Shown piece after piece: positions 26,606 to 34,855 of a DNA stretch of 64,000 nt. Both the position numbers and the translations under genes were made by a program. The stretch comes from Amorphus coralli DSM 19760 (GTDB lineage: Bacteria > Pseudomonadota > Alphaproteobacteria > Rhizobiales > Amorphaceae). Location: assembly GCF_000374525.1 (NCBI RefSeq), contig NZ_KB894575.1:310001-374000 (forward strand), read 5' to 3'. Numbering within the stretch: the stretch's first letter is position 1; the number at the start of each line of letters is the position of its first letter. The notes beneath the pieces are model-generated. The model saw only the letters and a program-made list of their open reading frames with translations. It was not told the DNA's origin and searched no databases.

Positions 26606-27183
26606 GCCGCCGCCTCGTTCTTGGCGCGCAGCATGGGCTGCAGGTCGCAGGCCTCTTCCCAGGTGCGCATCCTGAGCGAACGGGCGAACTTGCCGACGCC
26701 GTCGGTTTCCGCACACAGAAGCCCGAGTTCGACGATCTCCTCCTCGGAGAAGTGCCTCTTCAGGTCCTCGTAGACCGCGTCATCGTCGATCGCGTCGTCG
26801 CCGGCCTTGAAGGCGGTCGCGAACCGCAGCGCGGCCTTTTCGCGCGCGTCGAACAACGGGCTCGTCTCGAAGTCCATGGTGGCCATGAGCTTTTCCTCGG
26901 TGAGCCCCGCCTCCCGGGCAATGCGCGAGCGCACCGTCGAGCAGTAGCCGCAGAAGTGCTTCATGGAGATCAGCACCCGGCACATTTCCTTCAGCGGCAC
27001 CGGCAGCACACCGCCGTTGAGGAGCTCATTCCAGTGGCGCAGCCAGTTCCGGCCGGCCTCCGCCCGGACGTAGATTCGTGCGCACAGCGGATCCGGCGCG
27101 CCATTGGCCTCTGCGTTCTCGATCAGGAGCCGCTGGGTACCGCTCGCGTCGGCGTCGCTCAGGGGTTCGATGCGCGGTGCCAT
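26602..27183 (-). CDS. Carboxymuconolactone decarboxylase/AhpD-like protein
   Basis: A 193-residue all-helical protein with FCGYC at residues 77-81 (Cys78 and Cys81), the CxxC pair of AhpD-like thiol reductases. The later helix reads FETSPLFDAREKAALRFATA, typical of the family. GGAGG precedes the ATG. It is divergent from a LysR gene and heads an operon with osmC-like and TRAP genes. It could reduce peroxides or act on an imported acid. Confidence 0.82.
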   Translation of the reverse strand: MAPRIEPLSDADASGTQRLLIENAEANGAPDPLCARIYVRAEAGRNWLRHWNELLNGGVLPVPLKEMCRVLISMKHFCGYCSTVRSRIAREAGLTEEKLMATMDFETSPLFDAREKAALRFATAFKAGDDAIDDDAVYEDLKRHFSEEEIVELGLLCAETDGVGKFARSLRMRTWEEACDLQPMLRAKNEAAA

Positions 27184-27228
27184 CCCTATCCTCCGGTGCG
27201 TCAGGGCAACAAAGCCCGTTCGTCGTGT

Positions 27229-27246
27229 TTGCAATCGATTGTATAC
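27229..27246. promoter_or_regulatory. Candidate LysR box
   Basis: The perfect palindrome CAATCGATTG (27232-27241) lies within TTGCAATCGATTGTATAC, in the 118-base divergent region. It is AT-rich with respect to its surroundings and fits a LysR-type binding site. Confidence 0.45.
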
Positions 27247-27285
27247 CCGGCTTCACATGCTAAAAATGCAATTGGAGAGATCATT

Positions 27286-27309
27286 ATGATGCGACTTGTG
27301 CATGGATAG
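27286..27309 (+). CDS. Seven-codon leader reading frame before the LysR gene
   Basis: ATG ATG CGA CTT GTG CAT GGA TAG encodes MMRLVHG. The only good Shine-Dalgarno here, GGAGAGA at 27274-27280, is spaced for this ATG, not for the LysR gene. Its stop overlaps the LysR start region. It may serve translational coupling, or be chance. Confidence 0.35.
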   Translation: MMRLVHG

Positions 27310-28243
27310 AGCGGCCGAGAGCCTGAGCGACCTCTACCGGTTCATGGAAATTGCCGACCAGGGGAGCCTGACCTCGGCCGCCGAGCGCCTTGGCATTTCC
27401 CAGTCCGCCCTGACGCGATCCGTGCAGTCGCTGGAACACGCCTACGGCTCGCGGCTGCTCGATCGCGGCAAGCGCGGCGCCCGGCTGACGGACTCGGGCA
27501 AGCTCTTCCTGCAGCGCGCCCGCGAGATGGTGGAGCTGCACGAAGCCACGGTCCGCGAGATCTCGGCCTTCGACGCCGATCCGGGCGGCCGGGTGCGCAT
27601 CGGCCTGCCGATATCCACCTCGCGTGTCTTCGCCACGCCGCTCGTGGCCCGGCTCGCCGAGCGGCATCCCAGGATAAGGCTGGCGATCACCGAGGACATC
27701 TCGGAGAACATGGAGATCGGGCTGTCGCGCGGTCACCTCGATCTTGCGGTGCTGGTCAGCCCGAAGACGCGGCGCGGCAGGCTTCACACTGCGCCGATGG
27801 CCTCCGAACAGCTCCTGGCCGTCATGCCGCCCGGCCACCCGCTTGCAGACCGGGCGCGACTCGGCTGGCGCGATCTCGCCGGTCAAACGATGGTCGCTCA
27901 CCCCGACGGCAACTTCATGCGGCACTGGCTGACGCGCATGAACGCCCGTTACGGGCTCGGTGTCAGGCTGGCGACGGAAGTGAACTCGCGCACGCTGATG
28001 GTGGAGCTGGTGCGGGCCGGGATCGGTGTGGCCCTCATGCCGGGCAGTGCCGTGACGGAGGAAATCGCGTCCGGTACCGTCGTCGGTCGGCCGCTGGGTA
28101 GCATGCGGCTCGTCTGGAGCGTGGCCTACGACGCGCAGCGCGCGCCAGCGGGGATCACGGGCAGGGTCGAGGAAACGATGCGGGAGCTCGCCCGCGACCT
28201 CGCAAAGGGCGGCATCTGGACTGCCATTTCCGGCGCGGGCTGA
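27302..28243 (+). CDS. LysR-family transcriptional regulator
   Basis: A 313-residue regulator with an N-terminal winged helix (GSLTSAAERLGISQSALTRS at about 20-39) and a LysR effector domain. It is divergent from the CMD-OsmC-TRAP operon and should control it in response to the transported compound. The ATG lies 28 bases from the ribosome-binding sequence, with a 7-codon frame in between; a TTG two codons earlier is also possible. Confidence 0.88.
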   Translation: MDRAAESLSDLYRFMEIADQGSLTSAAERLGISQSALTRSVQSLEHAYGSRLLDRGKRGARLTDSGKLFLQRAREMVELHEATVREISAFDADPGGRVRIGLPISTSRVFATPLVARLAERHPRIRLAITEDISENMEIGLSRGHLDLAVLVSPKTRRGRLHTAPMASEQLLAVMPPGHPLADRARLGWRDLAGQTMVAHPDGNFMRHWLTRMNARYGLGVRLATEVNSRTLMVELVRAGIGVALMPGSAVTEEIASGTVVGRPLGSMRLVWSVAYDAQRAPAGITGRVEETMRELARDLAKGGIWTAISGAG

Positions 28244-28250
28244 AACCCGT

Positions 28251-30047
28251 TCAGGGCATTGCGCCGGGTGCCGGCACTGCGATGGTGGGCATCGCCTCTT
28301 CTTTCCGCGGGTGCAACGGCTCGCCCAACCATCTAGCCAACACCGCGCGACGGTCGAGGAGCAGCTTCGGAGGTTTCAGCTCCGTGGGCGTGGCAAACAG
28401 CCCGAGCCGTGCGGCCAGCAGCCCGCTGCCCTTGGTCGACGTCCCGTAGATGATGAGCGGAGCCAGCATCATCGGCAGTCCCACCGGCAGCAGCCACGGC
28501 AGCAGCTCCGGCGTGAAGACGGCGGCGACCGTCAGCGCCACAATACCGGCGGCGGTAATCCACCAGCTGCCCGCCCATGCTTCGGCCGGGGATATGCCCT
28601 CTTCGCGGTCCGATACGGGCCAGCCACCATCCGCCCCGGTCACGATCTGGAGCACGGACCGGCTCTGATAGCAGAGCATGATGGGCGCCATCACACTGGA
28701 CCACAGCACCTCGCCGACGGTGGACCAGCCGACCGACGCCGTACCCGTGAAGCCCTGGTGGGCCGCCGTGCCGGTGGCCCGGGCCACGATCAGGAGCCGG
28801 GGCAGGATGAGAAGTGCAAAGACGGTGGCGAGCAGCATCAGCGCTTTCGCCTTGTCCACGTGTGGGAACTGCGGGAAGAGCGCCCCCTGCTCCGGGAAGT
28901 AGACCGGACCCGCCTCGAAGAAAGGGGCGACCAGGCTGGTCAGGAGAAAGGCGAGCCAGAGGGGCGATGCCAGGTAGGCCATGATGCCCTGGACCAGGAA
29001 GAACCGGCTCCAGAGCCGCATTCCGGGCGCCAGCAGCAGGCGCATGTGCTGCAGGTTGCCCTGGCACCAGCGGCGGTCGCGCTTTGCATAGGCGATCAGG
29101 TCGTCCGGAGCCTCTTCGTAGGAGCCCTCCAGGTCGGTGTAGAGGCGCAGCTTCCAGCCGCCGCCGGCCAGCAGCGCCGCCTCCACATAGTCGTGAGAGA
29201 GAATGTCGCCGCCGAAGGGCGGTTTGCCGGAGAGTTTCGGCAGGCCGCAGGTCTGGGCGAACGCCTCGGTGCGGACGATCGCATTATGTCCCCAAAAGGC
29301 GCCAGCGCTGCCCTGCACGGCAGCCAGCCCGCGGGAAAAGGACGGCGCGAAGAACCACGACGCGAACTGCATCGCGCGACCGAACCAGGTCTTGGCATTG
29401 ATGACCTTCGGCAAAGTCTGGATCAGCCCGACGTCCGGCTCGGCGTCCATGCGCCGGGCCATCTCCACCATGGTCTCGCCTTCGACGAGGCTGTCGGCGT
29501 CGAGGATCAGCAGGAAATCGTAGGAGGCACCCGAGCGGCGGACGAAATCGGCAACGTTGCCCGCCTTCCGGCCATGGTTCACCGGGCGCCGCCTGTAAAA
29601 CATGCGCGCGCCGGCGCCCGTTTCCTCGACCAGTCGCAGAAACCACCGCTCCTCGGCGGCGGCGATTTCCTCGTCGCGGGTGTCGGACAGGACGATGAAA
29701 TGGAAATCGTCCGCGCGGCCTGTGGCGACCAGGCTGTCGCTCATGGAGGCGATGCGCGAGAAGGTCGCAACCGGGTCCTCATTGTAGATCGGCACGAGGA
29801 CGGCAGTCATCCGCCGCTGCGAAAGGGGCGCAGGGTCGGGCACTTTCGGATCGCGGGCGAAGAGGCCGGAAAATGCCAACGCGGCGCCCCAGGCAATGCC
29901 GAACGAGGTGATGGCGAGAAGCGTAACCCTGACCAGATCCAGCGCATCCAGATCGTCCGACGCGACGTAGTCGAAGAACAGCGACGTCGCGAGCAGCGTC
30001 AGGAGGAAGGCGGCCGTGAGGGTGAGAACGCGATAATAGTAGACCAT
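28251..30047 (-). CDS. opgH: Glucan glucosyltransferase OpgH, main body
   Basis: A 598-residue inner-membrane processive glycosyltransferase that builds the beta-glucan backbone of osmoregulated periplasmic glucans. Two N-terminal helices are followed by the GT2 domain: TAVLVPIYNEDP, ILDADSL (DxD type), SHDYVEAALL, and RRWCQGN (QxxRW type), then several C-terminal helices. As annotated it begins directly at the first helix. The segment upstream in the same frame resembles the missing cytoplasmic N-terminus but is separated by two TAG codons (see 30087-30278). E. coli OpgH is 847 residues; shorter forms are known in alphaproteobacteria. Confidence 0.9.
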   Translation of the reverse strand: MVYYYRVLTLTAAFLLTLLATSLFFDYVASDDLDALDLVRVTLLAITSFGIAWGAALAFSGLFARDPKVPDPAPLSQRRMTAVLVPIYNEDPVATFSRIASMSDSLVATGRADDFHFIVLSDTRDEEIAAAEERWFLRLVEETGAGARMFYRRRPVNHGRKAGNVADFVRRSGASYDFLLILDADSLVEGETMVEMARRMDAEPDVGLIQTLPKVINAKTWFGRAMQFASWFFAPSFSRGLAAVQGSAGAFWGHNAIVRTEAFAQTCGLPKLSGKPPFGGDILSHDYVEAALLAGGGWKLRLYTDLEGSYEEAPDDLIAYAKRDRRWCQGNLQHMRLLLAPGMRLWSRFFLVQGIMAYLASPLWLAFLLTSLVAPFFEAGPVYFPEQGALFPQFPHVDKAKALMLLATVFALLILPRLLIVARATGTAAHQGFTGTASVGWSTVGEVLWSSVMAPIMLCYQSRSVLQIVTGADGGWPVSDREEGISPAEAWAGSWWITAAGIVALTVAAVFTPELLPWLLPVGLPMMLAPLIIYGTSTKGSGLLAARLGLFATPTELKPPKLLLDRRAVLARWLGEPLHPRKEEAMPTIAVPAPGAMP

Positions 30048-30086
30048 CTATTGCCTTGTGCCGATGGCGGCCTCGACGGCCGCTCT

Positions 30087-30278
30087 CTAGCGGTTCGCCG
30101 GGTTCAGAGCGGGACGCGCCGGCAGCGCGAAGAGGCGCTCCGCCCACGACCGCTCGAGCGCACGGATCGGCATCGCCATAGGCGCCGGCGCCGGGGCAAA
30201 GGCCTCGATCCGCAATTCCGTCCCCAGGGACGGGTCGGCTTCCATAAGGGTGTTCGGGCTACGCACGTCTGCGCTCAT
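30087..30278 (-). CDS. Small frame in phase with opgH; probable detached OpgH N-terminus
   Basis: It encodes 63 residues with a Pro/Ala-rich stretch and MAMPIRALERSW. The start overlaps the opgG stop, as an opgH start would, and the frame is identical to opgH. After its TAG, 12 sense codons and a second TAG precede the opgH ATG at 30047. OpgH proteins usually carry a cytoplasmic N-terminal segment with an MPxxxL-type motif before the first helix, which this resembles. Either a nonsense-split opgH or a real small coupled protein. Confidence 0.5.
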   Translation of the reverse strand: MSADVRSPNTLMEADPSLGTELRIEAFAPAPAPMAMPIRALERSWAERLFALPARPALNPANR

Positions 30279-31869
30279 CGCCAGGTCTCCACTGATAAAG
30301 CCATGTTTCGGTAACGGGGCGGCCAGCCATGTCGAGGCTCACCGACAATTCGACCGGACCGTCGCCGGCCGGCAGGACGTCGAATGCGAACCGCCAGATT
30401 CCGTCGTTGATGCGGTGCAGGGCCGACGCCTTCAGCTCGCCGCCCCCGACATAGATCTTCGGCGAGAGCGCGGCGTCCGGGGGGAGGCCCGGAAGCATTC
30501 CGCCCTCGTAGTCGATGACAAACTTTCGAAGGCCGTCTTCGTTCCGAGCGCCGGCGGTTCCGCCAACGCCGGTCCGGGTCGCGATCGCTCGGGCGAGCGT
30601 GCTCGTCTCCGATCCGGGACTGCCCCATACGAGCCGGTAGTCCAGCGCAAGTTCGCTGCCTGCGGTCGCGCGGTCGGCGGGCGTCCAGAACGCGACCACG
30701 TTGTCCATGTGGTCGGCGTTCGCGGGGATCTCGACCAGCTGGATGTGGCCCTTGCCCCATCCCTGCCCGGGCTCGACCCTGAGCGACGGCCGCCGCTCGT
30801 AATGAGCCTCCGCGTCCTGATAGTCCTCGAACATCCGATGGCGCTGATTGAGCGCAAAGGACACAGGCTGGTCCTCTCCGAAAAAGGAGTTGGCCAGAAC
30901 ATGCGGGTTGTTGAGGTGACGCCAAAGCTCTTCGCCGCTGCGCCGCACGATCCGCAGCCCCTCGCTGTCGTGCACGCGTTCGCGATAGTCGTCGAAGGCG
31001 GCCTGGTTGTTCTCGCCGAACAGGAACATCGAGGTCATCGGCGCCACGCCCAGCCGCTGGATGTCGGCCCGGAAGAAGAGCTGCGCCCGCACGTCGGTCA
31101 CCGTGTCCGTGCCCGGCGTGATGCGGAAAGCATAGACCCCGGTCAGGCTGGGGCTTTCCATGGCCGCATAGACCATGATAGAGCGGGCGCCCGGCCCCGG
31201 CTTTTCGATGTAGAATTCGGTAAAGCGCGGAAACTCCTCCTCGCTCCCGGTCGCCGTGTTGACCGCGAGCCCGCGCGCGCTGATGCCATAGGCGTTGCGG
31301 TGGCCCACCGCCCTGAAATAGCTCGCGCCCTGGAACGCGATGACCTCGTCGAAAACATCGGGCCTGTTCAGGGGGAAATGCAGCCGGAACCCGGCAACGC
31401 CAGGCATCTGCAGTCCTTCGAACGCCGCCGGATCGAGCGGCGGACGATACTCGAAGTCGGCCGCAGAGAAGGTCAGTTCGCTGGCCTCGCCGTTCTCCAC
31501 CACGAACAGCTTCACCGGGTCATTGAAGAGCCACCCCATGTGGAAGGCCTGGATCCGGAAGGGCAGGTCGCTGTCGCCCCAGACCGCCCGATCCGGACGG
31601 AACGCCACCTGCTTGTAGGCCTCGTAGTCGAGATTGCGGATCGCCTCGGGCACGTCGACCGTCTGCGGCTCGTAGTCGTGACGCGCCTTCTCGCGCATCC
31701 GCGCGGCCAACGCATCAAACGAAAAACCCGTATCGCCGGTCGGTTGCGTCGCCTGCTCCTGGGCGGCCGCGGGCCGCGCGATTGCCACGCCGGCAATCGC
31801 GCCCGACAATCCGCCGAGAACCGACCTGCGGCTGAGCGCAACGCTCCCGTTCCTGCGATCGCCGGTCAT
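30259..31869 (-). CDS. opgG: Periplasmic glucan biosynthesis protein OpgG/OpgD family (copy 1)
   Basis: A 536-residue periplasmic protein needed for the branching and backbone of osmoregulated glucans. The N-terminus has a twin-arginine motif (SRRSVLGG at about residue 14) and a hydrophobic stretch ending ARPAAAQ. The body has family stretches such as YRVAFRP-like repeats, SSYFRA-like GASYFRAVG, and GRG-type loops. The ATG at 31869 has AGGA upstream; a GTG nine codons earlier is possible. Export by Tat is the usual mark of OpgD rather than E. coli OpgG, so the copy name is uncertain. Confidence 0.88.
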   Translation of the reverse strand: MTGDRRNGSVALSRRSVLGGLSGAIAGVAIARPAAAQEQATQPTGDTGFSFDALAARMREKARHDYEPQTVDVPEAIRNLDYEAYKQVAFRPDRAVWGDSDLPFRIQAFHMGWLFNDPVKLFVVENGEASELTFSAADFEYRPPLDPAAFEGLQMPGVAGFRLHFPLNRPDVFDEVIAFQGASYFRAVGHRNAYGISARGLAVNTATGSEEEFPRFTEFYIEKPGPGARSIMVYAAMESPSLTGVYAFRITPGTDTVTDVRAQLFFRADIQRLGVAPMTSMFLFGENNQAAFDDYRERVHDSEGLRIVRRSGEELWRHLNNPHVLANSFFGEDQPVSFALNQRHRMFEDYQDAEAHYERRPSLRVEPGQGWGKGHIQLVEIPANADHMDNVVAFWTPADRATAGSELALDYRLVWGSPGSETSTLARAIATRTGVGGTAGARNEDGLRKFVIDYEGGMLPGLPPDAALSPKIYVGGGELKASALHRINDGIWRFAFDVLPAGDGPVELSVSLDMAGRPVTETWLYQWRPGDERRRA

Positions 31870-32198
31870 GTCATCCTGCACTGCAGTATCCCCCACCTCG
31901 CTGCAGCCCCCGGACGCAAAACCGCGTGGGGCCGAACGGGTTCCCCGTTAGACACCTGAAAATGAAGATTTTTTCGTGACATTCTTGTGGCTGCCGCATG
32001 CGGAGGCGGCAATAAGGGCGTGCAAAACCAACGCTCCGCGGTTGCGGTGCGGGATGGAGCCCACCCGGGGCGCCGGGATTGGCGCCCGGGATTTCCGCGC
32101 AGGCGGGACCCGCCGCCGGCACCGCCCGTCTCACCCCGACATTTCGGGGATGATCGAGCGGACGATGATGCGAGCCCGCAAGCGCGCGGCCCGCTCCC
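31870..32198. other. Intergenic region between the two OpgG/OpgD paralogues
   Basis: These 329 bases hold no credible gene. They contain a bulged 10-bp hairpin (32064-32090, CCCGGGGCGCC against GGCGCCCGGG) and an AACGGG/CCCGTT dyad near 31935-31950. A promoter for opgG-opgH may lie here, but I cannot place it. Confidence 0.5.
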
Positions 32199-33788
32199 TC
32201 AGGTCGGAAAGCTGAACGGCAGGTATTGGTACATCCAGGTTTCCGACAGAACGTCGTCGTCCAGCTTGATGTAGCAACGCAGGTCCACCGGCTCCTCGCC
32301 CTCGACGTCGAGATCGAAGAAGGCCCGCCAGCGGTTGGTGCCCACCACCTTCACCACGTAGCGGCCCTCGACCGTGCCGCGCGACGCGTCGACGACGGGC
32401 TCCACGTCGAAACGCTGTTCCATCCCGTCAAGCGGTCCGCCCTCGAAGTCGATCACGAACTTCTTGGTGTTTGCAGCGCGTTCCTGTCCGGGCACCCCGC
32501 CGCGGCCGATCCGGGTGCTGACGACCCGCGCCACCGCTTCCGGCGGATAGGGTTCGTGCGAAACCCAGTGCAGCCGGTAGGCGAAGTGAAGCGTGTCGCC
32601 GGCCCGTACCGGTTCGGCCGGTTTCCAGTAGGCGGCGATGTTGTCGTAGATCTCGTCGTCGGTGGGGATCTCGACCAGTTGAACCTCACCCTCACCCCAG
32701 CTGCCGATCGGCTCCACCCAGATGCCCGGACGCTTGTCGTAGAAGGCACCGTCGTCCTGGTAGTTGGAGAAATCCCGGTCGCGCTGCAGCAGGCCGAAGC
32801 CTTTCGGCGCGTTGTCCAGGAAAGCGGAGGTCTGCACCGCCTTCGGATTGTTGAGTGGCCGCCAGATGCGCTCGCCGCTGCCGGTCCACAGCGCCAACCC
32901 GTCGCTGTCATGCACTTCCGGTCGCCAGTCGGCTCCCTGGAAGCGGGTGGCCTCCCCGTACCAGAACATGCTGGTCAGCGGCGCGATACCCAGCCGCTCG
33001 ATGTCCTTGCGGACGAAAAGGTACGCATCGACATCCATCACGATGGCATCGGACCGCGAAATGGTGAACCGGTAGGCTCCGGTGCAGCTCTCGCTCTCCA
33101 GGAGCGCATCCACGATCATGGCGTCCGCGTCGTCGCCGGCGCCATGCAGCCAGAAGGCGGAGAACCGGGGGAACTCTTCCGGACGGGCCAGGCCCGTGTC
33201 GATGGCCAGTCCGCGGGCGGAAAGTCCGTACTGGCCATCCGGGCCCGAGGAGCGGAAATAGCTGGAGCCCAGGAAGGCGAGCCAGTCGGTCTCTTCGCCC
33301 TCGTTCATCAGGCGGAAGCCGGCATAGCCGAGATCGTCGGGCAGCCGGTCCTCCAATGCCTTGTCCTTGTAGGTAAAGGCATCGTGATCGTACCCGATGG
33401 CCCGGGCCTCGCCGTCCTTCACCAGATAGAGCTGAACGGGCGCCTTGAAGTAGCGCCCCAGGTGGAAGAGCCGAACGGGCACCGTGGTGTCCTCGCCCGG
33501 GCCGAGAGTGCGCGCCGGCTTGTAGGTGATGGTCTGGTAGGCGTCGAAATCGACAGTCTCCAGAAGGTCGGCATGCGGAATCGCCGGAGCCATGTAGGGC
33601 CGAGCCGCAAGCCGGCGGGCCTCGTCCTTGAGGATCTCGAAATCGAACGGCGTAGCAGCTTCCAGCGGCAGTTCCGTCATCGCGTGCGCGACGCGGATAA
33701 GCGAGGGTGCGCCGAGACCGGCAAGGAGTGCTGCTCCGCCCATCAGAAGCCGCCTTCGATCGACCCCTGTCCGTTCGCGCCCGTCCAT
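32199..33788 (-). CDS. Periplasmic glucan biosynthesis protein OpgG/OpgD family (copy 2)
   Basis: A 529-residue paralogue of the neighbouring OpgG. It opens with a twin-arginine signal (VDRRRLLMGG, about residues 8-17) and a hydrophobic core ending RVAHAM. Family stretches include YQTITYKPAR, GSSYFRSSG, GLSARGLAIDTG and FSNYQDDGAFYDKRP. GGAGG is spaced seven bases before this ATG; an ATG two codons upstream is too close. It lies upstream of copy 1 and opgH on the same strand. Confidence 0.88.
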   Translation of the reverse strand: MDGRERTGVDRRRLLMGGAALLAGLGAPSLIRVAHAMTELPLEAATPFDFEILKDEARRLAARPYMAPAIPHADLLETVDFDAYQTITYKPARTLGPGEDTTVPVRLFHLGRYFKAPVQLYLVKDGEARAIGYDHDAFTYKDKALEDRLPDDLGYAGFRLMNEGEETDWLAFLGSSYFRSSGPDGQYGLSARGLAIDTGLARPEEFPRFSAFWLHGAGDDADAMIVDALLESESCTGAYRFTISRSDAIVMDVDAYLFVRKDIERLGIAPLTSMFWYGEATRFQGADWRPEVHDSDGLALWTGSGERIWRPLNNPKAVQTSAFLDNAPKGFGLLQRDRDFSNYQDDGAFYDKRPGIWVEPIGSWGEGEVQLVEIPTDDEIYDNIAAYWKPAEPVRAGDTLHFAYRLHWVSHEPYPPEAVARVVSTRIGRGGVPGQERAANTKKFVIDFEGGPLDGMEQRFDVEPVVDASRGTVEGRYVVKVVGTNRWRAFFDLDVEGEEPVDLRCYIKLDDDVLSETWMYQYLPFSFPT

Positions 33789-34117
33789 CGCCATGCCTCC
33801 ACGGTCTGTTTCGGTGCGGTCGGCCAAGCCGAGCCGTAACGACGACCATGCGCGAAAATGCGGTCAAATTTCGCAGGCGATCGGGCGGAATCCGGGAATA
33901 TTCGGGCAAGCGCGCCGGCGTTTCGCTTCGGCCGGGGCTGCTCGCTGGCTTGCCCATCGCGAAAAAAGTTTTGTCGTGCAGGGACCTGCGCACGCCCGGT
34001 GCCTGGCCTGCGGACGCAATTTGAACAGTCGTGCAAGTTCAATGGACAGACCAATCAAGGCCATGTAGGGGAAGAATGGGCCACCTCTGGCCCCGACGCC
34101 AGACTGGAAGGATTGCC
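33789..34117. promoter_or_regulatory. Divergent region, OpgG/OpgD copy 2 and TetR gene
   Basis: No gene is seen in these 329 bases. It should hold two divergent promoters and contains the TTGAAC-N10-GTTCAA dyad listed separately. Confidence 0.5.
34021..34042. promoter_or_regulatory. Inverted repeat, candidate operator of TetR at 34118
   Basis: TTGAAC, ten bases, GTTCAA: perfect 6-bp arms, ending 75 bases before the TetR GTG. Its distance suits autoregulation. Confidence 0.4.
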
Positions 34118-34855
34118 GTGGCGCGCGCCGACACACGTCAAAGCATTCTCGAGATCGCGGAACACCTGTTTGCCGAGCGCGGCTTCGGATCGGTGCCGTT
34201 GCGCGAGATCGCCCGCGCCGCCGGCGTGCATGTCGGCAGCGTGACCTATCATTTCGGCGACAAGCTCGGCCTGCTGGAGGCGATCTACACCACTCATACG
34301 CGGCCGATGAATGCGCGCCGGCTGGAGCTCATCGGCGAGGCCATGCGCATCTCCGACGATGACCAGCGGCTGATGGCGGTCCTGCGCGCCTACGTGCTGC
34401 CCGCGTTCATCTCGTCCTATGGCGAGGCGGGCGGCGGCGCCCGCTTCACGCGAATGCGGGCCGTGCTGTCGGCAGAGGGCAATCCGGAGGCGCGCGAGAT
34501 CATCGCCCAGGCCTTCGACACCACGACCTGCGCCTTCATCGACGCCATCGAGGGGTGCCTGCCGGGCGCTGACCGGACCGCGATCGTCTGGCGATCCCAG
34601 TTCCTGCTCGGTTCGCTCTACTACACGCTGATCAATCCGGAGCGCATCACGCGGCTGTCGGACGGGGCAACTGACGGCGGCGACCACGAGCGCGCCATCG
34701 AGGAGCTCGTTGCAACCAGCTTCGCCAACTTCAAGGCCATCGCCGTCATCGACGCCGCCCGGCGGGAAGGAGTGGCGACGCCCGCAACTGACCGCGACGA
34801 CGGGCGTGGCACGCCGGGTCTCCGCCCGCATCCCGCGACCAGGAAACGCCCATGA
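34118..34855 (+). CDS. TetR-family transcriptional regulator
   Basis: A 245-residue regulator. The helix-turn-helix lies at about 24-50 (LREIARAAGVHVGSVTYHF). The C-terminal domain has LGSLYYTLINPERI. GGAAGG is seven bases before the GTG. Its stop overlaps the DUF1932 dehydrogenase start (ATGA), so it probably controls that gene. Confidence 0.85.
   Translation: MARADTRQSILEIAEHLFAERGFGSVPLREIARAAGVHVGSVTYHFGDKLGLLEAIYTTHTRPMNARRLELIGEAMRISDDDQRLMAVLRAYVLPAFISSYGEAGGGARFTRMRAVLSAEGNPEAREIIAQAFDTTTCAFIDAIEGCLPGADRTAIVWRSQFLLGSLYYTLINPERITRLSDGATDGGDHERAIEELVATSFANFKAIAVIDAARREGVATPATDRDDGRGTPGLRPHPATRKRP

Noticed and set aside
30047-30089. Programmed readthrough or reassignment of TAG in opgH.
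   Set aside because: TAG ends several ordinary genes here (cyclase 9134, DUF1932 35727, opgG 30259, MFP 54373, alcohol dehydrogenase 63548), so it is a normal stop. No pylorysine or selenocysteine signals are seen. Splitting is the simpler reading.
28311-30314. A 667-codon plus-strand frame opposite opgH.
   Set aside because: OpgH motifs are clear on the minus strand; the frame is Arg/Gln/Gly-rich without domains. It spans the opgH TAG codons but does not explain them.
31976-32215. A 79-codon plus-strand frame between the OpgG/OpgD genes.
   Set aside because: Arg-rich, no Shine-Dalgarno, overlaps a coding end; it looks like chance.
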